Below, piece by piece: positions 35,001 to 44,873 of a stretch of 64,000 nt of DNA. This DNA comes from Vogesella indigofera (GTDB lineage Bacteria > Pseudomonadota > Gammaproteobacteria > Burkholderiales > Chromobacteriaceae). The stretch covers positions 227,345 through 291,344 of the forward strand of contig NZ_JAQQLA010000005.1 of NCBI RefSeq assembly GCF_028548395.1, written 5' to 3'. How positions within the stretch are numbered: the stretch's first letter is position 1; each line of letters opens with the position of its first letter. Below the pieces are notes generated by a model. The model made no database searches, was not told where the DNA came from, and saw nothing but the letters and a program-made list of their open reading frames with translations. Both the position numbers and the translations under genes were made by a program.

Positions 35001-36276
35001 GGCGGTCGTTGTCTTTTCTCGAAAAGGGATTTTCCAGACTACGATTGCCGCGCGCGAAGTTCGCAGCCGGGAGCATGCCCGCAAGTTGTGGCCGCTGGTA
35101 TCTCCCAGCGCATCACGGCAGATGGTGACGTGGGTCAGCCCCTCCTTTGAGAACGGGAAGTTGCGTCGGAGATCCCATTTCCGGGTTCTTCCTGCCCAGC
35201 ACACCTATAACCCCAAAGCGCACTTCGACGATGAAGAAGCCTGCCGGTGGCACTCCGTGCAGGAAAGCCCCGAACATCAGCGGGCAAAAGAACTTGTCGC
35301 GACCGAACTTTCCCGACGCTTGAATGCCGGGCTTGCAATGCCGTGGGCGTTTAAGGATGCGGATGCGTCGGACTATCCGCTGGAAGGCAACTTGTTGCTC
35401 GGTGCCGACCGGGTGGCAACCGAGTATCCCCTGGAGACGCCATTCGGCAGTAAATTCCGGCTCGACGTTGCTGTGCTCGGGCCGCCGGTTCAGACTGAGC
35501 CTATGGTGCTAGGTGGTGTTGAGATCGAACTTGGTCATGCCTTCGATGGGCGCAAAGCACTGATAGGGAAATCGCTCGGATTTCCTCTCGTCTCGATCGA
35601 CATCACCGAGATGACGCTGGCCGAACTCACGCCCGAGTGGGCACAGCAGGTATTGACTGCAACCACACGGAGCCACGAGCAAGGACGTCGGCAGACCTAC
35701 ATCTATCTCCACGACCTGCTGTACCCCCTCTACGCGCAACTGCCGGCGTTCCTGGACGATGAGCAACGCCACCAGTTCCTTGTGTTTGCTGACGACGGAG
35801 CCCTGACCAAGCTGGTGCGCTGGATAAACCTGCTCGCCGAAAAGTTGAAGTACCCGAAAAGTACGGTCGCCGTTGCCCTGGTCAATGGCAAGAACGAACA
35901 GTCGCGCAAGATGCTGGAGCGCGCGGGACAAGTCGTTGGCCCAGACTGGAAAGAGTTTAACAGCCAGCGATGCCTGCGGCTGACCCTACCCCGACCCAAA
36001 GGCCCGGCGGATCTCCAGGCCCATCGCTTCCACATGACGATGGCGCGCATCCTGATGTCACACACAGATGCGCTCGTTGGCTACAAGTATTGCAATGGCG
36101 TGGACAACCACCTCCCCGAAGAAGACGTGTGGGTTGCACGCCATTGGGCTGCCGATTTCAAAACCTATACCGACCACCGAGTATTGCCAAAGCGACTGGC
36201 CGAACCGATCAACAGGTTGATCGCGGTGGTCTCGGACTTACGTCGCAATCACGAGATAACCGCCCAAGAGGTGTAA
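34993..36276 (+). CDS. CoiA-like nuclease-domain protein
   Basis: 427 aa from the ATG at 34993 (AGGA 8 bp upstream, overlapping the previous stop); an ATG at 34984 has no ribosome site. SPEHQRAKELVATELSRRLN followed by FRLDVAVLGPP and GGVEIELGHAF is the PD-(D/E)XK core seen in competence CoiA-like proteins. The C-terminal half is helical and unassigned. Function is not established; coupling to a HEPN-like gene suggests a nucleic-acid-targeting module. Confidence 0.65.
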   Translation: MDEAVVVFSRKGIFQTTIAAREVRSREHARKLWPLVSPSASRQMVTWVSPSFENGKLRRRSHFRVLPAQHTYNPKAHFDDEEACRWHSVQESPEHQRAKELVATELSRRLNAGLAMPWAFKDADASDYPLEGNLLLGADRVATEYPLETPFGSKFRLDVAVLGPPVQTEPMVLGGVEIELGHAFDGRKALIGKSLGFPLVSIDITEMTLAELTPEWAQQVLTATTRSHEQGRRQTYIYLHDLLYPLYAQLPAFLDDEQRHQFLVFADDGALTKLVRWINLLAEKLKYPKSTVAVALVNGKNEQSRKMLERAGQVVGPDWKEFNSQRCLRLTLPRPKGPADLQAHRFHMTMARILMSHTDALVGYKYCNGVDNHLPEEDVWVARHWAADFKTYTDHRVLPKRLAEPINRLIAVVSDLRRNHEITAQEV

Positions 36277-36283
36277 CCATACG

Positions 36284-36994
36284 ATGCCGGAAATCATCCT
36301 TCGGGCAAACACTGCGGCGGAGCTGAGGGCCAGACTTGCCGAACTGGACATTAATGTGCCCATGCGTTCGGCGGGCCGCAGGAGTCATCATGCAGAACGC
36401 TACTGTATCGCATATTTGCTTGCGACACTGCCGATTGAACAGCTCTCGTTTCCTCTGACCCTTACCCACTCCGACAAGCCGGATTTTCTGTTAGCGATGA
36501 CTGGCGGTGATGTCGGGATCGAGCACACGGAAGCAGTGCCGGAGAACATCGCACACGCGGATTTTCTGCGTGAAAAGGAGGGCTTGGGACCGGAGGTCTA
36601 CTTCACTCCCCGCGCTACGCCCGGGGAGCCTCGGAAGACAGCTGCGCAACTCCGCAGCGAGATCGAGGCAGATGCGCCTGGTTGTGGCTGGGACGGTGAT
36701 TCACCAGAGCGCGAATGGGCTGCAGTGATGGCTCACTTCGTCACAGAGAAAATCCCCAAGGTGACGGCCAACGGCTTCGTTCGATATCCTGCCAACTGGC
36801 TGATCGTCTACGACAACTGGCCGCTACCCGCCGTCAACTACTCCAAAGCGGCATCGTACCTAGCACCCTTCTTGGTGGACATGGGTGCCTTCTCGGTATT
36901 CGATGCGATCTTTGTCCACAACGATTCTCGAATGTGTGAGTTCCGCGATGCACCGATCAACCACACGCTGATTAAGCCAGGCTTGATGCGCTAG
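36284..36994 (+). CDS. Hypothetical PD-(D/E)XK-like protein
   Basis: 236 aa. HSDKPDFLLAMTGGDVGIEH followed by TEAVPE resembles a PD-x(n)-(D/E)xE nuclease core (Asp66 region and Glu79 region), with HHAERYCIAYLLA before it. Start is 7 bp after the CoiA-like stop. No named family recognised; the link is by operon position. C-terminus GAFSVFDAIFVHNDSRMCEF is a beta-rich region of unknown role. Confidence 0.55.
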   Translation: MPEIILRANTAAELRARLAELDINVPMRSAGRRSHHAERYCIAYLLATLPIEQLSFPLTLTHSDKPDFLLAMTGGDVGIEHTEAVPENIAHADFLREKEGLGPEVYFTPRATPGEPRKTAAQLRSEIEADAPGCGWDGDSPEREWAAVMAHFVTEKIPKVTANGFVRYPANWLIVYDNWPLPAVNYSKAASYLAPFLVDMGAFSVFDAIFVHNDSRMCEFRDAPINHTLIKPGLMR

Positions 36995-37371
36995 ATCCAT
37001 AAGCAAGATTCGTTTCCCGACGCTCAGCCGTCGGGCTCGCGGACGGGGCCCCGCGCTTCGCGCGAGTCGCGGCCATCTGGCTTTGATCACTGACACCTCC
37101 GGCCCTTGAGGGCCTGCGCACTGCGCTTGCCTGCCCATGCCTTCGTTGTGAGGTGAATATAGGAGCCTGGACAATCCAAAAGGCAGGTCGTCGGCCTGAA
37201 CGGTCATTCGACAGGCATGCCTGTTCAGGCTGCAGTGTCATGGTTACCGGCCGTTCAACTTTGATTGACGTCGAACGCCTGCATCGCGATCCATCGAACT
37301 CACACTCCCGACCCACTGCGGTCATACGATTGGGCGATCTCATTGTCCAAAAGTGGTCGCTCAGCCTAGCA
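36995..37371. other. Gene-free convergent interval
   Basis: Lies between the stops of the 36284 gene (+) and the 37372 helicase gene (-). Contains GC-rich inverted repeats such as CCGTCGGG and CCGCGCTTCGCGCG, and GAACGGTCATTCGACAGGCA at 37199, which resembles common dispersed repeats. Likely terminators plus repeat debris; no gene. Confidence 0.4.
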
Positions 37372-40300
37372 TCAGTAGTCCGGTGCGATGTCCAACACCG
37401 GTGGCGTCAGGTCGATGCGCCATTTGGCAACGGCAGCCTGACGCCGTTCTTCGTCAAGGTCACCGAGATGCGTGAGAAGCTCTTCCTGACGCGGCTGGCC
37501 GAAGACGAGACGGTAGAGCGCCAGCCCGCGCTTGAGCCTCTGCAGGTGTATCTCATCGCGGGATAAGGGCAGCAGCGGAACCCTTCGCTCGATGCGCGCA
37601 CCGCCTTCTGTCTCGAACAGCCAGAAAGTCTTGAGGTCTGTTCCGCGTTCTTGCTTGGCGAGCTCGAACAGGACCTTCCAAGGATCTTGCCCAACCTTCC
37701 AATAAGAGCTCAGGCCCACCCGCCCGAATACACTCGCGACGTTCTTTCGGACGGCGTGGCCCTTGTAGCGATGGACACGTCCCTCGCGCTGCTCCATGTC
37801 CACAGGATTGGAAGGAAGGTTCCAGTGAACGATGGCGTGACACCAGATGTGGAAGTCGAGACCTTCTTGGCCAACGGAAGTGGACGCGAGCACGAACGGA
37901 CGGAACGGCGAGTTGAATGCCGACCGAACGACCTCGGCCCGGGTCTCTCCTTTCTCGTCCTTCAGGTCTCCGAAGCGAAGCGCGAATTGGCACCTCACCT
38001 TGAAGGGTACAACTTCCATGCGTCCCCGGGTGGGCTCCAGATTGAACTCATCTACTGACAGCGGTACGGCTCGAATGGAGAGACTGGTGCTGATCTCGGC
38101 GGCAACCTTGGTGACCCTCTCTGCGTCAGGCGCGCCTGCAACCCCGAGAGACTCCACAAGCACGTGCACTTGTTCATCGAGGAGCGAACCCAGATTGCCG
38201 TCCAGGCCGTGTTGGAGTGCGAGCTCCCAGTAGGGCCGTGTCGATGTGTCCCGAAGGATGGTGACAGACTCGCGCACATTGAGGAGCGACTGGAATGCCA
38301 TGCCGATGCTCGAGGACGCATTCAGCAGGGCTGGGTCATCCCAATCAGCTGTGATGCACGACCGCTTGAGCGATCGAAGCGCGCAGACCGCTGGGCTGGC
38401 GAGTGCGAGTCTGGCCAGCACTCGCGCTAGGTCAGTAGGAGGCGGTCCAAGCTTGAGGCCGCCCGCATCGCTTACGGCTCGGATGAACATGGCCACATGC
38501 ACCGAATGCTTCGACTCGCCATCCTCAGGATCGTCAACGCCTCGCCAGGTCTGCAGCCACTGTGCGATCGACGGACTCTTGGCGCCGTCCAAGAGTGCGA
38601 CTGCGGCCCAATACCATCGCTCATCGGGTCGCGAGCCAGTGGTTTGATGCTTCGCAAGGTGAGGGCGCAGAGCCTTATCGAGCCTCTCCTCGACCTCGTC
38701 CAGCACCCATTGCTGACTGGGTAGGTCGGCTGACTTCAGGGACAGCTCGACTGGATCCACGATGCCGGCCAGGGCTGAAGAGGGGTGCATGAGTAACAGT
38801 ACCGTCATGCCTGTCGGGCTGCCGTCAGTCTCCTGCCTGAACCGAAGTGGCCTTGGGACTATCGTCTCGTAGTTGCGGCCCGAGTCCATGGCAACCTGAC
38901 TATCGGTGAACGCCAGGCGTTCCGCCTCATAGGAGCAGAGCGCCGCGATCGCATCAGGGACAACGTTCCATGCCGAGAAGACCAAGGACTTGGTCTGAGT
39001 GGCCAGACCCTTGAACGGGCCGGCAGGTTCCCATGCGGGAAGTGAAGGCGGTAGCCACAGCACTCGCCAGAGGCCGCGGCCAGTCGTGTCTCTCATCAAC
39101 GCTCGCAAGCGGGCGTTTGCAGGCGCGACGGCAGCGAACTTCTTGAACCTAGTCTTGGTGAGGAGGCCTCGTCGATGGCGCTGCAGAAATGCAATCAGCT
39201 CGGCACGACGTGTTCGAGTCAAGCCATCGATGTTGCGACGCAGCTCATACCCCTTCATGAGGTTGATTGCGTACGGGGTGGACTTCCAGTACTCGATGGA
39301 GTCTCTCGCGTCCGCCTTGAGCGACGCTCCGTCAATAAGAACAGCCTGCGCCAGGTCATCGACCTCGATAGGCGCTGGCACTGAAGGCTCACACGTCATC
39401 GCGTCTAGGAGTGTCGTGCTCGCGACGCGCTCTGTGCGGCACATGACCTGCTGCAGCCTTCGCTGGAGGACATCTCTGGCCGGCTCGGTCTGCAGCGTCG
39501 ACGAAGTCGATGAGAGGTCGAGCAGGTCGCGCCTGAACCTATCGAGCTCGCCCTTGACCTCCTCAACAGCTCGCTTGGAGTTGAACAGAAATCCGAGCGT
39601 CCTCAGAAAATCCGGGTAATGGTCATCCTCCTTTTCATGGTCGAGCGACAGCATCTTGTAGGGCGTCGCAGACAGAAGGAGAACTCGGGCTGTCTTGTGG
39701 TCAAAGAGGGCGTGCGCCAGTTCGGACGCCGGATCTTCGTCTTGGAGCAAATGGCGAAAGCGCTGGAACTCATCGACGATGACAAGTCTTGGTGTCAACG
39801 CCTCCAGGCAGATCCGGGCCAAGCGTTGACGCAGCTCACCAATGACGGCGTAGCGCTCTTCGCTGTCTTGGGGAGGAATTTCTTCACGGTAGGTCTTGAA
39901 CTTGAGGGAAAGTCCGCGCAGTCCTTCAAAGAACGCCTCGTCTGCCCGGAGACTTTGGATGTAGCGCTCGGCGATGTCGGGATCAAACGCTTCGGTCTGC
40001 TTGGCCAGCGCATTGGTCCAACCGCTCGGGCGAGCGGTCGCATGGAGAAGGTTCGCGAGTCCATCCGAATTCAGGCCACTACCCTGGAGCATTCGGAAAA
40101 TGAGGATGCGCTCAGGAAGCCATCCCCCTTGGGACTTGAGGTCAAACGCGGTGCCAGGTGTGAAGCTGACGAAGTTGATTCGGTTTGCAGCCAAGTTCTT
40201 GACGTGAAGGGGCAATAGCGTGAGCCGGCTCGCGAGCGAGAAGTCCTTCTGGCCCAGTACATTCAGCCGAGCGACGTTCTGGTGGGCGATGGCTGCGTTC

Positions 40301-40533
40301 GAGCAGATGTAGACAAAGTCTGCGCGCGCCTTGCTGTCTTTCAGGTGCTCGATCGTTTTGGCGATCACACCTCGAGCCACCATCGTCTTTCCCAGGCCGA
40401 CCTCGTCTGCGACGAGGAAGCGCCTCGTCGGCGTCTCGGCGAGGAACATGCGATGGAAGACGTATTCGACCGTTCGTCGCTGGAAGTCTTTGAGACTGCG
40501 AAGTGTCTCGTCGGCGGAAAATGGCATCGTCAT
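37372..40533 (-). CDS. SF2 (SNF2-like) helicase of a three-gene module
   Basis: 1053 aa. Walker A VADEVGLGKTMVARGVIAKT near residues 40-60; motif II VIVDEFQRFRHLL near 252; motif III LLLSATPYKML; C-terminal motifs VGQEGLDFHIWCHAIVHWNL and MEQREGRVHRYKGHA (V and VI) near 900-935. The central about 400 residues are unassigned. Its start overlaps the stop of the phospholipase-D gene (ATGA), so translation is coupled. Helicase plus PLD nuclease recalls DISARM-type defence (DrmD, DrmC), but no methylase or DrmA/B is present. Confidence 0.85.
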   Translation of the reverse strand: MTMPFSADETLRSLKDFQRRTVEYVFHRMFLAETPTRRFLVADEVGLGKTMVARGVIAKTIEHLKDSKARADFVYICSNAAIAHQNVARLNVLGQKDFSLASRLTLLPLHVKNLAANRINFVSFTPGTAFDLKSQGGWLPERILIFRMLQGSGLNSDGLANLLHATARPSGWTNALAKQTEAFDPDIAERYIQSLRADEAFFEGLRGLSLKFKTYREEIPPQDSEERYAVIGELRQRLARICLEALTPRLVIVDEFQRFRHLLQDEDPASELAHALFDHKTARVLLLSATPYKMLSLDHEKEDDHYPDFLRTLGFLFNSKRAVEEVKGELDRFRRDLLDLSSTSSTLQTEPARDVLQRRLQQVMCRTERVASTTLLDAMTCEPSVPAPIEVDDLAQAVLIDGASLKADARDSIEYWKSTPYAINLMKGYELRRNIDGLTRTRRAELIAFLQRHRRGLLTKTRFKKFAAVAPANARLRALMRDTTGRGLWRVLWLPPSLPAWEPAGPFKGLATQTKSLVFSAWNVVPDAIAALCSYEAERLAFTDSQVAMDSGRNYETIVPRPLRFRQETDGSPTGMTVLLLMHPSSALAGIVDPVELSLKSADLPSQQWVLDEVEERLDKALRPHLAKHQTTGSRPDERWYWAAVALLDGAKSPSIAQWLQTWRGVDDPEDGESKHSVHVAMFIRAVSDAGGLKLGPPPTDLARVLARLALASPAVCALRSLKRSCITADWDDPALLNASSSIGMAFQSLLNVRESVTILRDTSTRPYWELALQHGLDGNLGSLLDEQVHVLVESLGVAGAPDAERVTKVAAEISTSLSIRAVPLSVDEFNLEPTRGRMEVVPFKVRCQFALRFGDLKDEKGETRAEVVRSAFNSPFRPFVLASTSVGQEGLDFHIWCHAIVHWNLPSNPVDMEQREGRVHRYKGHAVRKNVASVFGRVGLSSYWKVGQDPWKVLFELAKQERGTDLKTFWLFETEGGARIERRVPLLPLSRDEIHLQRLKRGLALYRLVFGQPRQEELLTHLGDLDEERRQAAVAKWRIDLTPPVLDIAPDY

Positions 40534-42326
40534 CGTCTCTTTCTGGCCCTGGCCGCCTCGAAGACCTTCCAGACTGAGTCGAAGGCTGGCGGCACGACGT
40601 CCCCGTTATCGCCAGCGTGGCCTCTCAGGTGTTCGACGACGCGCGCGACGTCATCGAGTCGCTTCGGCTCGCGAGACCACACTCGAACAAGGTCCTCCAA
40701 CAGTGCTGCGGAGTCGTCGAGCCCCTTCTTCCACTCGAAGCCCTTGCCGTGGCCTGTAGATGGCTCGGCAGGAAATTCTTGGTCGAAGCCACCGAGAAGA
40801 AGCTTCAGGTACCGCACGAACCCTTCGCGATTTCGAATGACCCGCCGCATGATGGCGGCCTCGCGATCTTCGGGCGCCGTCAGTGGCAGATTGAGAACGA
40901 ACATCAGGCGCTGGCCGCTCAGGCTCAGCGAGAGCGCCACTAGGCCAGTGATATCGGCTGATTCCACCGGGGGAAGCAGCAGCGCCTGCGCTTCCATGAG
41001 CGGGGCGGCATCGACTGCGGTCTCAGGCGCCTGGGAGAGCAACCACGCCTCGACCAGGGCGCTGGAGACTTCGATGTCTGTAGGCGACGTCAGTCGAACC
41101 TGCCAGAGGCCGTCAGACGCTTGGATGCACTCCGCCTTAAGTTTCGAGTCCGAGATTGCTCGTCGGAGGTTCTCAAGTTGACTGCGTATCTCTTGGGCCT
41201 CGGCATCTTCGGCCGCGCAAACATCCTTGTCGGTGAATGGGGCCAGAACTGCACCGAAGCCGCTCTGGGACAGTAGGTCGGTGACTTGCCCGACTTTGCT
41301 GTGCTTGCCGATAAGTTCGACCAGGACTTCCACATTGGTGCCGGCGACCATCGCTGCATTGGTCACGTTGGCCGAGCCGACATAGAGATGCGTCATCCAC
41401 GCACGCCGCAGCAGGATGGCCTTTGCATGCAAGCCGACGAGGTCTGGCGATGTTTGCTCCTCACCATCTTCAGTCTCGGCAGCGTCGTCAAGAACGTAGC
41501 AGGCGTTGAAGCTTGCTCGAGTCTCCGCACTCAGCGCCGACAGAGTGTCAGGCCGGGAGATGAGTGACACGCGCTGTTTGGCGTTACCGCAGACTTGGGC
41601 GACGGCGGTGTCAGTCAGGAACGGAGAGATGAGGGCGATCTCATCGGCGGGGCCGGGCCTCCACGGCGTCTGCTTGAGCCCGAGTACGTGGAATTTCACT
41701 TCCTGCCAGTCGGCCGGGGGCGCGAGCTTGGTACACAGGAGGTCGTCGGTCAGTTCGGTGAGCTGCTTTTTTCGAGATGTCTTGAGGCGGGAGACCGCCC
41801 AGTCCGGCAGCAGCTTGAGTAGGTCGCACAAGGGACGGTTCTCTGGCTGGGGCGCTCGTAGAACTTCGCCCTCCAAGACCAGGGACAGGTCCCAGCATCG
41901 GTCGGAGGTCAAATTTCGAGACAGGACGCCCAAGCGGACCAGGGCGGGGCGTTGGTTGCTGGGATCTGCAAAGCGCAGAAGCCAGAGCTTTGGATGAAAG
42001 GCTCCGCCGCCCGGCGCTCGCACCTCGGCGATGGTGGACTCGAGCATCGAGAACAAGGCATTCCCATTGCCAGGAACAGCAATCTGACCTCGGTCTGCGA
42101 ACACCGTCAGTCGCTTGGCGACCCGCTGCAGCGACTCTAGAAGTCGGATGGGGTCTTGGAGGATAGAGGCATCATCCCGATTGGCCATCCAGGCCAGATG
42201 GACCGGCACGCCAAGGAGGCTCAAAGGATCGAGCGAGTAGGTTGTCGCGATTCCCTTGTCGAACACCAGTCCCAGCGGAGGCGTCAACAGGCTGGTGAGA
42301 AGGCTGCGGTTGTTTGGATCGAGCAT
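40530..42326 (-). CDS. Phospholipase-D-family nuclease
   Basis: 598 aa. Two HKD-like motifs: FHPKLWLLRF (His111, Lys113) and LHAKAILLRRAW with YVGSANVTNAAM (near 299-325), both with the HxK and GSxN elements of PLD nucleases. LGVLSRNLTSDRCWDLSLVL follows the first. C-terminus about 380-598 is unassigned. It lies 5 bp after the DUF6361 gene and overlaps the helicase gene. Confidence 0.85.
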   Translation of the reverse strand: MLDPNNRSLLTSLLTPPLGLVFDKGIATTYSLDPLSLLGVPVHLAWMANRDDASILQDPIRLLESLQRVAKRLTVFADRGQIAVPGNGNALFSMLESTIAEVRAPGGGAFHPKLWLLRFADPSNQRPALVRLGVLSRNLTSDRCWDLSLVLEGEVLRAPQPENRPLCDLLKLLPDWAVSRLKTSRKKQLTELTDDLLCTKLAPPADWQEVKFHVLGLKQTPWRPGPADEIALISPFLTDTAVAQVCGNAKQRVSLISRPDTLSALSAETRASFNACYVLDDAAETEDGEEQTSPDLVGLHAKAILLRRAWMTHLYVGSANVTNAAMVAGTNVEVLVELIGKHSKVGQVTDLLSQSGFGAVLAPFTDKDVCAAEDAEAQEIRSQLENLRRAISDSKLKAECIQASDGLWQVRLTSPTDIEVSSALVEAWLLSQAPETAVDAAPLMEAQALLLPPVESADITGLVALSLSLSGQRLMFVLNLPLTAPEDREAAIMRRVIRNREGFVRYLKLLLGGFDQEFPAEPSTGHGKGFEWKKGLDDSAALLEDLVRVWSREPKRLDDVARVVEHLRGHAGDNGDVVPPAFDSVWKVFEAARARKRR

Positions 42327-42331
42327 ATGCG

Positions 42332-43525
42332 TCAGCTTCGGCGAAGTGCCGGCAGAAGGTCGCCCAGGAAGTCATTGGTCGTCGGCCACCGATACACCAA
42401 CCGGTTCAAGCCAGAGCTGCCGCCCCACTGGTTCAGTGCTCCTCGATTGGTGAAGCGAGAACGTGACTTCTTGAGCGTCCGCTCGCGACGCTCGATCAGA
42501 TCTCGGGCTGAGTCATCCTCGGCGAACTCACCCCGGGTGGCGATCAGACGGGCAGTCCAATCCGCCACGAAGCCCCGCGTTGCACTCGAGACCGGATGAC
42601 CACGACTTGCCAGAACGTCCCAGAGCTCGCCGAGGTTCCACTTCTTGATGTCCGAGAGGCTTGCGCGCTCCCGCCACTTTTCAAGCCCCTCGCGATGGTT
42701 CTGACCGAGGGCTTCGTCTTGGCGCTTGTCTGCCAAGCAGACGTTGTAGAGCCATGCTGCGCCCTCGACGACGTCCGACAGGAGCCGTCCGTGTTCCAAT
42801 AGGTCACGCGCCGGCTTAGGAAACGAGCCGAGCTGGTGGTGAAGCCAGGGCTCGCGACAGTCGTCAGACCTACCGTAAAGGACAAGCCACGACAGGAGGC
42901 TGTCGGGGCAGCTTGTCGCGATGCGATCACGTAGGTATCGAGCTTCGTCGGGACTGATCTTCAGACTGAGCTTGGTCGGGAACCCTTCGGGCGCAGCGGG
43001 CAGACCCAGATGCCATGTTGTCAGCGATGCGTTGGGGTCCGCATCGTCGTCGTCTTTCCGGCGATGGGCTGCCCGCTTCAGGGCAAGGGCTGGTGCGCTA
43101 CGAAAGTAGTCGCTCTGGGAGCCATCAAAGGCCCGGATGCCCCACGTGCGCAGGCCAGCCCAGTAGACCGAGCTCGGTAGCCGCTTCAGATTCCCCTTGG
43201 ACTGGGCACCGAAGATCCCACGCTCATTGCTGTCCAAGAGCGGCTCGACCATGGACAGCTCGAACTTGCGAGACTCGAGCGAGAAGGAACCTGGCGCCAG
43301 ACGCCGGCTCTCGAGCTCTCGATACATCCAGGGCACTAGCAGCATGTAGCGCAGACGAGTCTGGATCGTTGACGTTCCTGGGAAGAGTATGTCGGCGATG
43401 CCGTCCCGGATCGAGCCGATACCCAGTTCGTCTCGACTTTCCTTCTCTCGAAAGAGCGACAGTACCCGCAGGCTGCGGTCTCTCGCGGCGGAGTCATGGT
43501 CAAGCCAAGTCAGGGAAGATGCCAT
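42332..43525 (-). CDS. DUF6361-like protein
   Basis: 397 aa. SLTWLDHDSAARDRSLRVLS, then DGIADILFPGTSTIQTRLRY and LVPWMYRELE, match the pattern I associate with DUF6361 proteins next to PLD and helicase genes. No enzyme motif is evident; the sequence is mostly helical and rich in charged residues. First gene of the minus-strand three-gene operon; possibly the specificity or sensor subunit. Confidence 0.65.
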   Translation of the reverse strand: MASSLTWLDHDSAARDRSLRVLSLFREKESRDELGIGSIRDGIADILFPGTSTIQTRLRYMLLVPWMYRELESRRLAPGSFSLESRKFELSMVEPLLDSNERGIFGAQSKGNLKRLPSSVYWAGLRTWGIRAFDGSQSDYFRSAPALALKRAAHRRKDDDDADPNASLTTWHLGLPAAPEGFPTKLSLKISPDEARYLRDRIATSCPDSLLSWLVLYGRSDDCREPWLHHQLGSFPKPARDLLEHGRLLSDVVEGAAWLYNVCLADKRQDEALGQNHREGLEKWRERASLSDIKKWNLGELWDVLASRGHPVSSATRGFVADWTARLIATRGEFAEDDSARDLIERRERTLKKSRSRFTNRGALNQWGGSSGLNRLVYRWPTTNDFLGDLLPALRRS

Positions 43526-43906
43526 CGAGCCTTCTTTGTACTTTGCGAAGCTACGCTGTTCGTAGATGTGCTGTTCTCATTTTAAAACGGATTTTGAGGA
43601 CGGCTTTCGACATCGCGCCCAAAAATTCTCTGAATCGCCCCTGCTTTTGTGGAAGCCGTCAGCTTTGGGCGCTACTGCAGCCGTTCAAGCAGGAGGAGCT
43701 GAACGTCGGCAATGGCCGATCAGCAGCCCGCCCTTCGCGGTAAGGCCCGGTCGTCGGCGAAAGCTACAATCAGGGCTGGATGCATTAATCGGCAGCTTCA
43801 TGGCGCTCTCCTGCCATCGAAAAATGACTACGAAAACCGGGGAGATTCAGAACTGCAACAAGCGCAAGTGGAAAATTCATTACCGTGAAAATACCAACAT
43901 TGATTC
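43526..43906. repeat. Gene-free interval with IS-end-like and dispersed repeats
   Basis: TGAATCGCCCCTGCTTTTGT at 43631-43650 is the inverse of the unit at 2094-2119 and matches 57320-57344 on this strand. AATGGCCGATCAGCAG at 43711-43726 and GTCGGCGAAAGCTAC at 43753-43767 resemble the repeats at 23168 and 33811. No gene. Confidence 0.45.
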
Positions 43907-44788
43907 TTACTTGGTGTTTGGTGATTTGTATCCAGGGGCTAGCTTTGCACTTTCGACACCGTACAAAGCTAGCGGGTCCTTTAGCCAGAGACGGAATGCT
44001 TCATCAGCAATGCAATGGTCTGGGGAACAGTCAACATGCCATTGCCTCAAAATATACCCCGCCATAGCTGCTCTGAGTTTGAGATGTAATACTCCACCTT
44101 CCATGCCATAGTCTCGCTGAACCAGCTCATTGGCGCCACGAGCAGGGTGCGGTACTAGATCCAACTCAACAATCCGATTCCATTGAATATCGTTAGTGGC
44201 TAACTCATGCTTTTCAATCGCAGAGTTTGTGAGCAACTGTGCATCGTCCATTCGACTAATAACGAAGTCTATGAATTTCCCATTTTTGCGGTCATAGGCA
44301 CGGGTATGCCAGCGCATGCCATCGCAGGCTAGCGCAAATGGAACGATTTCACGCCTAGACAGGCCACTCGAGTTTGAGAAGTACTGTATGGAGACGGCTT
44401 TGCCGGTGTGAATGGCTCGAGTTACAGGAGCCAAGATGTGAGTGTCTATGCGATTGAGAGTTGGCGGAACTTCACAAGTGATTAGTGGCCCTGCGACAAC
44501 ATTCACGCCATCGCCGAAGCCTTGAGACAAGGCAGTAAGAACACGTGCGGGTATGTGTTCAAAAATCGGTGCAAAGAATTCTCCGGTTATATACGTCTTA
44601 GACGTGCCATCGAACTCCATGTTGCTGGGAGCTAGTTCTTTGTACTGTCCGAAGTCACGAGTTGCTGCAGCTGGTGCAATACCGAAGCGGTCTGTTAGGT
44701 CCGCGCGGCTTACGCTCCCTAAGAAGTAGAGGCGGAACTCAATATAGGCGAGTCGTTCTCGTTGTGCTGGCGAGAGTTGCTCCAACAT
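43907..44788 (-). CDS. CapW/BrxR-like WYL-domain repressor
   Basis: 293 aa. N-terminal winged HTH (LAYIEFRLYFLGSVSRADLT, RFGIAPAAATRDFGQYKELA), a WYL domain (about 125-200: KAVSIQYFSNSSGLSRREIV, PFALACDGMRWHTRAYDRKN) and a C-terminal extension. Length and layout match BrxR/CapW regulators that repress defence operons until a signal appears. It is divergent from the ubiquitin-like operon; the palindrome at 44878 in the operon promoter is its likely operator. Confidence 0.83.
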   Translation of the reverse strand: MLEQLSPAQRERLAYIEFRLYFLGSVSRADLTDRFGIAPAAATRDFGQYKELAPSNMEFDGTSKTYITGEFFAPIFEHIPARVLTALSQGFGDGVNVVAGPLITCEVPPTLNRIDTHILAPVTRAIHTGKAVSIQYFSNSSGLSRREIVPFALACDGMRWHTRAYDRKNGKFIDFVISRMDDAQLLTNSAIEKHELATNDIQWNRIVELDLVPHPARGANELVQRDYGMEGGVLHLKLRAAMAGYILRQWHVDCSPDHCIADEAFRLWLKDPLALYGVESAKLAPGYKSPNTK

Positions 44789-44873
44789 GGCTTGTCCTAG
44801 GCGATAGATGAGGGGTTTTCTTTGCTGAGATTGTAGTTTGTTTTATGGTATCAATCAAAAACAAATATGAGTG

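Noticed and set aside
38999..39619. Plus-strand open frame of 206 codons
   Set aside because: Antisense to the SF2 helicase gene with no domain or ribosome site.
37372..43525. Full DISARM system
   Set aside because: PLD nuclease and helicase are present, but no methylase, DrmA or DrmB is found, so the name does not apply.
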